A stretch of 64,000 nucleotides of DNA from Corynebacterium sp. MSK297 (GTDB lineage: Bacteria > Actinomycetota > Actinomycetes > Mycobacteriales > Mycobacteriaceae). Where the stretch lies: NCBI RefSeq assembly GCF_030232885.1, contig NZ_JASPGD010000003.1, positions 1-64,000 of the forward strand, written 5' to 3'. The notes beneath the pieces were generated by a model, which was not told the origin of the DNA, did no database searches, and saw only the letters and a list, made by a program, of their open reading frames with translations. This document shows positions 34,079-42,346 of the stretch, one piece after another. The position numbers and the translations under genes were made by a program. Position 1 is the stretch's first letter. Each line of letters opens with the position of its first letter.

Positions 34079-34708
34079 GCGCATGAGTTCGGCGAAGCGC
34101 CGCAGGTAGTCAGCGACGAAGTCGCGGGTTTTGTCGTTGTTGAACGCGCCGGCGTCGTCAAGCAAGCTCGGTGATTGTCCCAGGAAGACCTCTGGCTGGC
34201 CTGGGGTGGGCATGTCGAAGTAGGAGAGCGCCAGGCGCAGGTTTTTCTGCGAGCTGTAGCCGCCCATGCGCCCGACGGAGTGGCTGATGATGCCGGCCGG
34301 GAGGTGTTTCCAGGCGACATCTGAGTTTGGTTTGGAGCCGATGTCGATGGCGTTTTTCAGGCAGGCGGGGATGGTGCGGTTGTTTTCCGAGGTCACGAAC
34401 AAGATTCCGTCGGAGGCCTTGATGGTTTCACGGAATTCGGTGTAGGAGTCTGGGGTCTGCACATCGGTGACTTCTGGGTCGTCGTAGTCGAAGTTGTACA
34501 ACGGCAGGTGCCCAATTTCGACGATGGTGCCGGTGCAGTCTTCCGGCAGTAATTCGATGGCTTGCTTGGCGATTTTGCGCGCGAATGATCCGCCGCGCAG
34601 GCTGCCGACCAGCACCGTGATCTGCTTTTTCTTGCTTGCCGACGCTTTCTGTGTGGGCGTTGCTTGGGTGGGGGCTGCTTGGGTGTTGTCAGTTGCTGGG
34701 TTGTTCAT
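34076..34708 (-). CDS. NAD(P)H-dependent FMN reductase
   Basis: A 210-residue flavodoxin-fold protein: the FMN-binding GSLRGGSFARKIAK loop, IGHLPLYNFDYDDPEV, FVTSENNRTIPACLKNAID and GGYSSQKNLRLAL. Such enzymes reduce FMN or quinones/azo compounds. The start at 34708 is preferred to 34717 since AAAGG lies nine bases before it. The N-terminal ~20 residues are Gln/Ala/Thr repeats (TQA/APTQ). It is divergent from a small hypothetical gene, with a palindrome between them. Confidence 0.82.
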   Translation of the reverse strand: MNNPATDNTQAAPTQATPTQKASASKKKQITVLVGSLRGGSFARKIAKQAIELLPEDCTGTIVEIGHLPLYNFDYDDPEVTDVQTPDSYTEFRETIKASDGILFVTSENNRTIPACLKNAIDIGSKPNSDVAWKHLPAGIISHSVGRMGGYSSQKNLRLALSYFDMPTPGQPEVFLGQSPSLLDDAGAFNNDKTRDFVADYLRRFAELMR

Positions 34709-34766
34709 GCGCAACATCCTTTCTTTGTGCGTAGTAGGCTTGCTGACAATTAATTAATAGATATGA

Positions 34767-34782
34767 TGAACAATTAAGTTCA
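34767..34782. promoter_or_regulatory. Palindrome in the divergent promoter region
   Basis: TGAAC-AATTAA-GTTCA between the FMN reductase and the 34844 gene, in an AT-rich stretch. A MarR/HxlR-type operator is plausible for a quinone/flavin reductase. Confidence 0.45.
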
Positions 34783-34843
34783 GTAGCATGAAGTCTAACA
34801 AAGTTTGCGTGAACTAATTCCACTTGCAAGGAAGGAGCCTGCG

Positions 34844-35164
34844 ATGTCACAAGCAGTCGACAAAGAATGCGCCTGGCTGGAAGCAATTAGCGTGTTCCAA
34901 CAATTACGCAAAGGTAATTACCAAGCCGGGGTGGATGCGCTCTGCCCGCCCAAGGGTGAGGATGTCAAGGGTGCAGGCGTTGAGGGTGTGGGCGTCAATG
35001 GAGCAGAGCTCGCTGGGCAGAGTGAGTATTCCCAAAGTGAGCAGCAAGAAGTAGCCCACGGCCTAATGCGGATGTTGGCGATCTTGCTGCGTGGCGAAGA
35101 CCAACAAAAACTCGATGATTTCGTGGACGTTGCGCTGGGGATGGCTCCGCCACCTCGGGGCTAA
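34844..35164 (+). CDS. Hypothetical protein
   Basis: A 106-residue protein. AAGGAAGGAG lies about eight bases before ATG 34844. The N-terminal part (ECAWLEAISVFQQLRKGNYQAGVDAL) and C-terminal part (HGLMRMLAILLRGEDQQKLDDFVDVALGM) look like two helices, separated by a Gly/Val-rich repeat linker (VKGAG VEGVG VNGAE). No known domain recognised. The 3' end lies just before the left repeat of the ABC exporter insert. Confidence 0.55.
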   Translation: MSQAVDKECAWLEAISVFQQLRKGNYQAGVDALCPPKGEDVKGAGVEGVGVNGAELAGQSEYSQSEQQEVAHGLMRMLAILLRGEDQQKLDDFVDVALGMAPPPRG

Positions 35165-35230
35165 TCGAGTGAACTTGGCCCCGTCGCGGCGCTGATGAGA
35201 GCCGAAGCCTTAGACTCCGATCGAATCGCA

Positions 35231-35305
35231 GGTGATCCTGTTTTTGGGGTCTCTTTTACAAATAGGCCACCTGAAAGCGGCCTTTTTCGTTCACTTTTTG
35301 TAAAA
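35231..35305. repeat. Inverted-repeat element, copy 2; left bracket of the ABC exporter insert
   Basis: Contains TTTTACAAA ... TTTGTAAAA arms and an inner GGCC...GGCC hairpin. It is about 88% identical to 37648-37721 in direct orientation and related to 15626-15685. The hairpin may also act as a bidirectional terminator. Confidence 0.7.
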
Positions 35306-35355
35306 AAGGCACAACCAGTCCTGGGGGGCAGGTCGCGCCGGTGACAAGAACATGT

Positions 35356-37008
35356 TTACGCATCTGAAGGCTTCCTGCTGTTCGGCGTACTTTCGACGAT
35401 TCTCCCGTCGGTGACCACTAGAATTCGTTCTGCCAGATTCACGATGTTTGCATCGTGGGAGGTAAAGATGACTGTGGAATCAGTCTCCAAGAGCTTGTTC
35501 ATTGACAACTCTGCTGATACTGAATCGAGAGCGGATGTCGGCTCATCTACAAGGATGACCGGCGATTTTTGAAGGATGGCACGGATGATGGCAACTCGCT
35601 GTCGCTCTCCTCCGGACAATCCGCTATTGCCGGATCCTACTAATCGGTCTAGGCCGTCGGCGCTGGCGAAGTTTCCCAGTCCGAACTGATTCAGCAATGT
35701 GCAAAGAATTTTGTCATCGAAACTGTTTTCTGTCCCTAGAGTAAGGTTTTCTCTGAGTGTTCCCGGAAGCAAGTCAGGTTCCTGCTCGACGTAGGTGACA
35801 ACAGTGCGAAGATCTTTTCTGTTCCAGTCACTAAGATCCCGCCCTCCGACACGGATGTGGCCGGCCGAGGGGTCATAGAATTTCAGTAGAAGACTGAATA
35901 TTGTGGTTTTTCCCGCACCAGAAGCTCCTGTGAGTGCCACTTTCTCACCTGGCCGAACTGTTACAGTTGCGCTATCTAAGATGGTTTGGCCCTCTCGGCT
36001 GAACGATGCCGACTCGAACTCGATGGATCCTGGGGGAGTGGGCCAAAGCTCTGGAAGCGAATCGTGTCCGACTGAATCTTCAACTTCGAGATCGAAGAGC
36101 TGGTTAATTCTGCCCAGTGCCCCTCTAGCCTCAAAGAAGGCTCCGAGGGACTGAGACACCTGCACGATGGGGGCGAGCATTAGGAATAGTGCGGTAACGA
36201 AGATGGTAAGTGCCTCTCCCGACAAATCACCGTTGTTTAACCTAATGGATCCGAACGTGACGACCGCGAGAAGTGCGATGTAGGAAGCCACAGTGCTCAA
36301 GGGGTCAAGAACAGCTTCGACGAAGCTCATCTTTCGCCGGTTCCGGTAGGCGTGGTCAATCTCGGTGGACAAGTTGCCAATGACCTTTGTCTCGACTCGG
36401 AAGGCCTTGATAGTCCGAATTGTTGATAGCGCTGACTGTAAGATTTCTCCGAGCGCTGCAAGGTGGTCCTGAACTTTCGACGAGAGATTCTGTAGGGAAC
36501 TTGAAATAGCTAGAATTATCACTAGGGCTATCAGCAGCACTGCAACTACGACCAAGAGTAATTTCCAGTCCACCACAGCCATATAAATGAGTGCACCGAT
36601 GATGACGGTGACACCACCCACGAAATCAGTAAGGGTAGAAGAGAAAGCTGTGCTAACGATGGAGGTGTCCGACGTTACCCGTGTGGTGAAGCTGCCCGAC
36701 CCCCCTTTCTCAAACTCCCCCATCTGCAGGTAGAGAAGGTGCTTCGTGATCTTCTTACGCATGTCGCGGACTGTTCGATCCGCTGCGATGGATACCACGT
36801 ACATTGTAGCGGCGGTCAAAACGGAGGTTCCCAGAATAGTTAACAGTAGGAGTATCAGTGGTTGCTGAAACTCGCCGCTACTCACTCCGGATATCAACTG
36901 GCCAACAAGTGCGGGTTGAAGAAGAGTAACCGCGGTAGACAACAATGATAGGAGGATTCCCAAGCTGATCAGTCCAGCATTGTTTCGCAGAAGGTTAAAA
37001 GCTGTCAT
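35356..37008 (-). CDS. ABC exporter (fused TMD-NBD), bacteriocin/peptide type
   Basis: A 550-residue half-transporter: six TM helices (residues ~1-300), then an ATPase with Walker A GASGAGKTT, Q-loop YVEQEP, signature LSGGERQR, Walker B VILVDEP and H-loop TSHD. It dimerises to export peptides, lipids or drugs; the short N-terminus lacks a C39 peptidase domain. The gene is less GC-rich than its neighbours and sits between two 75-bp direct repeats with a broken plasmid replicase, so it is probably acquired. A possible small ORF lies just upstream (37030-37143). Confidence 0.85.
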   Translation of the reverse strand: MTAFNLLRNNAGLISLGILLSLLSTAVTLLQPALVGQLISGVSSGEFQQPLILLLLTILGTSVLTAATMYVVSIAADRTVRDMRKKITKHLLYLQMGEFEKGGSGSFTTRVTSDTSIVSTAFSSTLTDFVGGVTVIIGALIYMAVVDWKLLLVVVAVLLIALVIILAISSSLQNLSSKVQDHLAALGEILQSALSTIRTIKAFRVETKVIGNLSTEIDHAYRNRRKMSFVEAVLDPLSTVASYIALLAVVTFGSIRLNNGDLSGEALTIFVTALFLMLAPIVQVSQSLGAFFEARGALGRINQLFDLEVEDSVGHDSLPELWPTPPGSIEFESASFSREGQTILDSATVTVRPGEKVALTGASGAGKTTIFSLLLKFYDPSAGHIRVGGRDLSDWNRKDLRTVVTYVEQEPDLLPGTLRENLTLGTENSFDDKILCTLLNQFGLGNFASADGLDRLVGSGNSGLSGGERQRVAIIRAILQKSPVILVDEPTSALDSVSAELSMNKLLETDSTVIFTSHDANIVNLAERILVVTDGRIVESTPNSRKPSDA

Positions 37009-37029
37009 TGGGGTGGACTACTCCTCGGT

Positions 37030-37143
37030 TCAGGCTCTCGTCTGGGGGTATTGCGGTGCGTCAGCGATTCCGTTTCGGACCGTGAAGCGGTAGTAAAAGA
37101 CAGGCTCTTCATCTTGTGCGTAGCCCGCTGAACGAACCAGCAT
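37030..37143 (-). CDS. Possible short ORF upstream of the ABC exporter
   Basis: 37 codons from ATG 37143 (MLVRSAGYAQDEEPVFYYRF...), ending 21 bases before the exporter start. Composition is protein-like (alternating Val/Phe/Tyr), but the ribosome-binding site is weak (GAGG three bases upstream) and the frame is open a further 11 codons upstream with no start. It could be a leader peptide substrate or a remnant of a longer gene. Confidence 0.25.
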   Translation of the reverse strand: MLVRSAGYAQDEEPVFYYRFTVRNGIADAPQYPQTRA

Positions 37144-37244
37144 AACCTCATACTCGGATGTATACCGCGGGCATGTTGGCTATCTTCCAGTCTTAGGGGA
37201 CGGTTGAAGGCGTTTCATTTGTCTAAAATATCTTTGTGAAGTGA

Positions 37245-37640
37245 CCCGTTTCTATGGGGCAGGGCAACGATATCAGGGTTCATGTATGGGCGCAGATTTA
37301 TATTCGGGAAACTTTGATTACAAAATTGCCGACGATTTAGGGGCACGCACGCCTGTGTTCGGGTTGTGTGGCGCAAAGATAAAGACGGCAACACCGTCTC
37401 CACGCTCTACCGCGCGGATACGTCGAGGGCATTTACCCCGAGGTCTACGCCAAGCTAGTCGCACAGTCTGCCGGAAATCTCGGGCCATCGTGGATCGGGG
37501 TGAACCCGACCAATGGAAAGTGCCAACTCATCTTGGTGATCGACCCGTTTATGCCGATGGGCGAGCGGACTCGTCGAATATCCGATTAATCAAGGTGGTG
37601 GCTACGCTGCCTTCGCCCTCCGATTGTCACGGTCACCGTT
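37245..37640 (+). pseudogene. Broken plasmid replicase (Rep) gene
   Basis: Two frames together give a Rep signature of corynebacterial theta plasmids: one frame reads GYVEGIYPEVYAKLV ... SWIGVNPTNGKCQLILVIDP, and the adjacent frame continues PVYADGRADSSNIRLIKV. The motif 'GVNPxNGKxQLIWLIDPVYAD' is diagnostic. At least one frameshift and missing ends make it non-functional. It indicates that this insert derives from, or carried, a plasmid. Confidence 0.6.
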
Positions 37641-37647
37641 TTACGCC

Positions 37648-37721
37648 GGTGATCCTGTTTTGGGGTCTCTTTTACAAATAAGCCCCCTGAAAGTGGCCTT
37701 TTTCGTTCACTATTTGTAAAA
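37648..37721. repeat. Inverted-repeat element, copy 3; right bracket of the ABC exporter insert
   Basis: Direct-orientation partner of 35231-35305; arms TTTTACAAATA and TATTTGTAAAA are perfect here. Confidence 0.7.
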
Positions 37722-37842
37722 CGGGACCATATTCTTGGTCGATGCCCCGGCCGGACACACTTTTGGGGATGCGGACGAAATCTTGGAGGATTTTCCGCAT
37801 AACCCACCGCTTAGATCCGGGCTGCGGTGTGAAAAAGAAAAA

Positions 37843-37877
37843 TCTCGAGACACCGAAATAGGAACGATGTCTCGAGA
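37843..37877 (-). terminator. Terminator of tRNA-Ser(GGA)
   Basis: Perfect 9-bp inverted repeat TCTCGAGAC ... GTCTCGAGA with, on the minus strand, a T-rich run (tttttctttttc) directly after it. Confidence 0.8.
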
Positions 37878-37884
37878 CTTCACA

Positions 37885-37973
37885 TGGCGGAGGATGTGGG
37901 ATTTGAACCCACGAGGGTCGTGAAACCCGCACGCGTTCCAGGCGTGTGACATAGGCCGCTAGTCGAATCCTCC
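37885..37973 (-). tRNA. tRNA-Ser(GGA)
   Basis: On the minus strand: acceptor GGAGGAT pairing with ATCCTCC, discriminator G, encoded CCA at 37887-37885, anticodon loop CTGGAAC (GGA), long variable arm (GCGGGTTTCACGACCCTC region), and T-loop GTTCAAATC. Class II serine tRNA. Confidence 0.95.
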
Positions 37974-38044
37974 AGCGAGAACTAAGTCTAACAGTAGATC
38001 GTCAGAACACAAAACCGGGAAGAATTCAGGCAACTTCAGCGCTT

Positions 38045-39547
38045 TCACCTGCGAGTTTTCTCCGCCTTACGAGTTTTCTGCGCCTTGTAAGGTTTCCTCG
38101 CCTTGCGAGTTTTCCGTGCTGATCGGTTTCGCAGCTGCCACCACAACACCAGCAACCAGGCGACAAACCAACCAGCGTGCCACCCCCACGGCACCGGTTC
38201 TGGCCCAGCACCCGTTTCCGTGATCACACCATCGGCATAGACCACGCCAATGCCCAAGTTGCGCAGGCGCTCGTGATCGCCAGCCTCCCATGCCTGTTGC
38301 GCCAGGATATAGCGTCGCGATGGCTTGTCGACGAGCGCGCCGTCGACCTCTAACTGACCGGAATAGACCACCGGCAAGGCCTTCGTATACGGGTTGATGC
38401 TCACCCAACCCGGCGCAGAAACCACCGTCGGGGCATCCGGCAAAAACACCGTGCGGCCGTCGGCACGCTGCAATAAATCCTGGTCCAACCCGGCGGTGAC
38501 CTCCCGCGGGGCTAGCACCGAGACCTCCGCAGGAGCATCGATGACCTGCAGCACAGCACACAGAAGAGCCAGATATGCCCACAACCGCGGCACGCCAGCG
38601 GCGGCGCAGCAATACGCGGGAATCGCCAACATCACCAGCTTCTGCGAATCCCGCAACACGCCCGGATCAACCGCAGACAACAGCTCCGGGGCCAGCCATC
38701 CCACCAACGCGCCCGCGAGACCCAGCACCGCCAACGCCAGCACCGCACGCGGCACCGCGCGACGGCCCAGCCACAGCACGGCAAACAACACCACCCCGAA
38801 AATCGCAAACCCTGCCGACCTCGACGCCGGAACCGCCTGCCCATTCCATATTCCCCCCAAGCCCAGCAGCGAACCCAGCGTGCCGACGTAGGTTTCTGCC
38901 CGCGGGCCAAAGGCAAAATAACTACTCGTGGCCGCATGCGGGATATCCTGCAACGATGGCACCAGCCACGGCAGGCTGGCCAAGCCCGCGACCACCAGCG
39001 TGAGCACGCGCGAACGCCAGTCACGCACGACGAATAACGCAGTGAGCGTGGCAAACAGTGCGCCGGTGGGCGTGAGCGAGGACAGCAGCACCGCCACCAA
39101 CACCCAGACCAGACGGGTGCGCAGGGCGACGATGACCGGCAGCAACCAGGCTGCCAGCACCAACGACCACTGGCCTTGCAATAAGCGCTCGACGACGAAC
39201 GGATTGGCCACCGCGATGGTCATTGCCGTCAGCTGCGCGGGCAGCGATGCAGAACGCTCGTGTGCCAGGAGCGCCCCGGCATACGCAGCGGCTGCCGCGC
39301 CACTGATGAGCAAGACCCGGACTATCCACGAGGCCGGAAACAACACCCCGAGGATCGCCAGCACGCCATCTTGTGGGGCATTGCGCGCGGGCAGATCCCC
39401 TAAACCGAAGGCCGACGGCGACAGGGCTGGTGAATCCAGCACGAGCATATCTCGCCAGGCTAGTTCGCCAGCTGCGAAAAACGGCCAGGTGAGAGCGCCA
39501 ACCAGCAGGCTGGCCCACAACCCGAGGATCAGCAGGCGTGCGTTCAT
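38045..39547 (-). CDS. Polytopic membrane protein, GT-C-like, of the cell-envelope cluster
   Basis: A 500-residue protein with about 10-12 TM helices in the first 330 residues, then a ~110-residue soluble region (SVLAPREVTAGLDQDLLQRADGRTVFLPDAPTVV...) and a final TM helix. The topology resembles GT-C glycosyltransferases, but no clear DxD/DD motif in the first loop is seen, so catalysis is unproven. The C-terminus is a Lys/Arg-rich repeat (ARKTRKARKPYKAQK units). It is four bases downstream of the DUF3068 gene, so co-expressed with an envelope protein. Confidence 0.55.
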   Translation of the reverse strand: MNARLLILGLWASLLVGALTWPFFAAGELAWRDMLVLDSPALSPSAFGLGDLPARNAPQDGVLAILGVLFPASWIVRVLLISGAAAAAYAGALLAHERSASLPAQLTAMTIAVANPFVVERLLQGQWSLVLAAWLLPVIVALRTRLVWVLVAVLLSSLTPTGALFATLTALFVVRDWRSRVLTLVVAGLASLPWLVPSLQDIPHAATSSYFAFGPRAETYVGTLGSLLGLGGIWNGQAVPASRSAGFAIFGVVLFAVLWLGRRAVPRAVLALAVLGLAGALVGWLAPELLSAVDPGVLRDSQKLVMLAIPAYCCAAAGVPRLWAYLALLCAVLQVIDAPAEVSVLAPREVTAGLDQDLLQRADGRTVFLPDAPTVVSAPGWVSINPYTKALPVVYSGQLEVDGALVDKPSRRYILAQQAWEAGDHERLRNLGIGVVYADGVITETGAGPEPVPWGWHAGWFVAWLLVLWWQLRNRSARKTRKARKPYKAQKTRKAEKTRR

Positions 39548-39550
39548 GTG

Positions 39551-40903
39551 CTAGCTGGCGCTGGGGTTGCTGGCGTTGGGATTGGTGCCGGGGTGGCCGG
39601 TGTCGGAGTGGTCGGTGTTGGCGTGGTCGGTGCCGGGGTGGTTAGCGTGGGCGCGCTTCTGGCTGTGCCGGTGGCGCCAGATCATCCACACCGCAGCTGC
39701 CAGCAAAGCGATGCCGAGGGCAGTGGCCAGAAAACCAATGGCCTCCCAACGTTCCACCACGCGCATTGTCTTGCTGGCCAGGTCTTGTGCTTCGTTGCGG
39801 GAAGCGGAATCATGTTTCGCGTGCGTGGACAACACGGTGCGCTCCGGGGCTGACTGCGCCGGGGTGCCATCGGCAGCGAGAAAGACCTCGTAGTGTTCAT
39901 CGCGGTTGACGATCTGCCCAGTGATCGGTTCTACCCACACCAAGCGGTCCACAGAATAATAGGGGCGCATGGTCACGGTATCGGCGGCGGAAAGATCGCC
40001 GGTGACGCGCTCGTTGGCAAGCTCGTCGGCGGTATAAAAATCTGTGGCGGGGCCGGTGATCTCCATGGCGTCGAAAAGCTTCGTGGCTGGCTCGTCGAGG
40101 ATTTTCGGTGACAGTGCCGAGACCGGGGTGGGTGGGCTGAGCAAATCCTGCGGCTGCGAATACGCGCGCAGCAAGGAATTGTGCAGCGGATGGGCCGTAA
40201 TGGTGTGGCGGTATTCGTAAAACTCCGCGGTGGCAGCACCTTCTTCATCCTCGCCCTGCTCGATGGTGTCGGCGAAGTCGATGGGCAGTGGTTCTTGGGT
40301 GAAAAGATCGAAGAAATTATAGGAACGCTTCTGTGTATCCGGTTCGAAGGCATAGTAGATGCCTGGGCGGGCAAACAGGCCCGTGTCGACGACGGGGGTG
40401 TCTGTGTTGTCGGTTCTACCGTCATCATAAAACCGCACGCGCGAGGTAGGGTCTGGGATGCCAATGGCGGATTCGCGGTTGATGGTCACGTCGTTATCCG
40501 CATGACCGAGGGGGCGCGCGTTGGCGCCATCGTCGGCAAGCAGCGTGTGGCGTGCAGTAATTTCGGAACGGCGCGCCGGATCGTCTGCATCCTGCGTGGT
40601 GCGCAGCAGCGTGATTTCACTGTCGACGTGCGTGGTAGTGGTGTTGATATAACACGAAAAAGTTGGTGTCGTTTCCGGGCAATCGTCGGGGCGGGGAAGC
40701 GGCTTGCCAGCTCCGGCATTGTTGGTTGCTGCAGCGAATTCCGCCGTGTCTAACAGCTGGGTTTCCGCGTCTTCGGTGCGCGTGTGCACCGTGGTGCCTT
40801 CTGGCCAAGAATCGTGGAAGGCCATTACCAGCGGCGGAGCGGCGGCGCCAACCACTAGTGAGAGAGCAGCAGCGGCCACCGTTAACGTGACACGACGGAA
40901 CAT
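39551..40903 (-). CDS. DUF3068 (PorA-family) membrane-anchored protein
   Basis: A 450-residue protein with an N-terminal signal/anchor helix (VTLTVAAAALSLVVGAAAPPLVMAF), a large extracytoplasmic domain (residues ~30-390, with TVHTRTEDAETQLLDTAEF and paired Cys in DDCPETTPTFSCYINTT) and a C-terminal TM helix (AIGFLATALGIALLAAAVWMIW). This layout is characteristic of actinobacterial DUF3068. The cytoplasmic tail repeats NHPGTDHANTDHSDTGHPGT. Function is not established; the family occurs in mycolate-containing bacteria. Confidence 0.75.
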   Translation of the reverse strand: MFRRVTLTVAAAALSLVVGAAAPPLVMAFHDSWPEGTTVHTRTEDAETQLLDTAEFAAATNNAGAGKPLPRPDDCPETTPTFSCYINTTTTHVDSEITLLRTTQDADDPARRSEITARHTLLADDGANARPLGHADNDVTINRESAIGIPDPTSRVRFYDDGRTDNTDTPVVDTGLFARPGIYYAFEPDTQKRSYNFFDLFTQEPLPIDFADTIEQGEDEEGAATAEFYEYRHTITAHPLHNSLLRAYSQPQDLLSPPTPVSALSPKILDEPATKLFDAMEITGPATDFYTADELANERVTGDLSAADTVTMRPYYSVDRLVWVEPITGQIVNRDEHYEVFLAADGTPAQSAPERTVLSTHAKHDSASRNEAQDLASKTMRVVERWEAIGFLATALGIALLAAAVWMIWRHRHSQKRAHANHPGTDHANTDHSDTGHPGTNPNASNPSAS

Positions 40904-41209
40904 AGTGCTAGCAGTATACCTGCGGCGTTAACTTCTTAAGCGCTGAGGCCCAAGCTAAGTGGAAGCCCAATATGCAGTAACCTACACTTCTTTTTAATTT
41001 CCGCGAGTTGCTTAATGCTCACCATTCTCCCCACCTCGATTGCATATAATCAGACGCTAAAGGAACGAGGAATTGACGCATTATGTGCAGTAGGTTTGGC
41101 CGGGTGTGCGACATTTATCGCTTCACGCTTTATTTCTCATAGTGTGGATGATGGTTTATAAGCCGTCGTTAGCACGCGAACTGCAAGACTTGCCTGCTAG
41201 CCTGAGCGC
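40904..41209. other. Intergenic region with one weak small ORF
   Basis: Divergent region between the DUF3068 gene and the acyltransferase. It holds one 48-codon frame at 41015-41161 (MLTILPTSIAYNQTLKERG...) without a ribosome-binding site, locally AT-rich. No terminator or clear promoter could be assigned. Confidence 0.3.
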
Positions 41210-42346
41210 ATGGTCGCCACCAGTGTCTCCGCATCGGTTCCGCAGCGTATTGACTGCCTAGAAGGTATTCGTGCGCTTGCAGCCGTCGGGGTGCTGATCA
41301 CTCACGTGCATTTTCAGACTGCTTCTGGGCCAGTGGTGCTGGAACGTTTTGATTATTTCGTGGCCGTGTTTTTTGCGCTCTCCGCATTTTTGCTGTGGCG
41401 TAGGCCGATCGGCCCGGGTTTTTTACGCAAGCGTGCCGCGCGCGTACTACCCGCTTACCTCGTCTGCGTTGCGGTGGTGGCGTTGGCGTTGCCAGCGGCT
41501 AGCACCATGAGCTGGCAACAACTACTCGCTAACCTGACCGCCACGCAGATCTATATTCCCGATGGGTTGGCACCAGGACTGACACATTTGTGGTCATTAT
41601 GCGTGGAGTTTGCTTTTTATTTCACCCTGCCATTGATCGCCTGGGTGCTTCTGCGCTGGCAAGCCCGCACGCGAGTACTCCTGCTGTGCGCGGTGGGGAT
41701 CGCGAGTTTGGGCTGGGCTTTTTTGCCGTTTGTGGCCGGTTTCGACGGTAGCGATGGCGCTAGTTGGTCGGCGAGTGTGAACCGGCAGATTTGGCCACCG
41801 GCCTATACGCTGTGGTTCGTCGTCGGCATGCTGGCTGCCGAGGCGGAATCGGCGGGTATTGCCAAGCGACCAGGCCTGGTACGACGCATCCTGGGCATGA
41901 AACCGCTGTTTTGGCTGCTAGCCACTGCTTGTTTATTCCTGGCCAGCTGGGAAGCTATCAGCCCGCGTGGCCTTACGCATCCGAGCCCACTGGAATTCGC
42001 CATCCGCATCAGTCTGGGCACTGTCTTCGCGGCGTGCATCGTGGTGCCTTATGCACTGCGGCCTACCCAATCTGGCCTGCTGCTGAGCCAACCGGTGCAA
42101 GCCGTGGGACGCTGGTCTTATTCGCTGTTCCTGTGGCATGTGGCGGTGCTGTCCATCGCCTTCCCGCTGGCAGGAATCGAGATGTTTAGCGGCGGTTTTG
42201 TCAGCATTCTGGCACTTACCCTGGGGCTTTCTGTAGCGGTCGCGGCTATCAGCTACACCTTGGTAGAAGAGCCAGCCCGGCTTTGGCTCAGGCAGGCCAC
42301 CGCACCGGCAGCCAAACACGCCGCGAGCAAACTATCACCGGCATAA
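41210..42346 (+). CDS. Acyltransferase family 3 (OafA-like) membrane protein
   Basis: A 378-residue, ~10-TM protein with family hallmarks: RIDCLEGIRALAAVGVLITHVHF (catalytic His near the start of TM1) and FFALSAFLLWRR, then FLRKRAARVLPAYL. Such proteins transfer acyl groups, for example acetyl or succinyl, to cell-surface glycans. Located between DUF3068 and AftD genes, it may modify arabinogalactan or lipoarabinomannan; that target is inferred. Its 3' end overlaps the convergent AftD gene by 94 bases. Confidence 0.82.
   Translation: MVATSVSASVPQRIDCLEGIRALAAVGVLITHVHFQTASGPVVLERFDYFVAVFFALSAFLLWRRPIGPGFLRKRAARVLPAYLVCVAVVALALPAASTMSWQQLLANLTATQIYIPDGLAPGLTHLWSLCVEFAFYFTLPLIAWVLLRWQARTRVLLLCAVGIASLGWAFLPFVAGFDGSDGASWSASVNRQIWPPAYTLWFVVGMLAAEAESAGIAKRPGLVRRILGMKPLFWLLATACLFLASWEAISPRGLTHPSPLEFAIRISLGTVFAACIVVPYALRPTQSGLLLSQPVQAVGRWSYSLFLWHVAVLSIAFPLAGIEMFSGGFVSILALTLGLSVAVAAISYTLVEEPARLWLRQATAPAAKHAASKLSPA

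Noticed and set aside
39548-39853. Val/Gly-repeat plus-strand ORF (VGVVGVGVVGAG type)
   Set aside because: Arises from the antisense of the DUF3068 tail repeats; not an independent gene.
41015-41161. 48-codon ORF between the DUF3068 and acyltransferase genes
   Set aside because: No ribosome-binding site and no recognisable features; kept only as a note in the intergenic entry.
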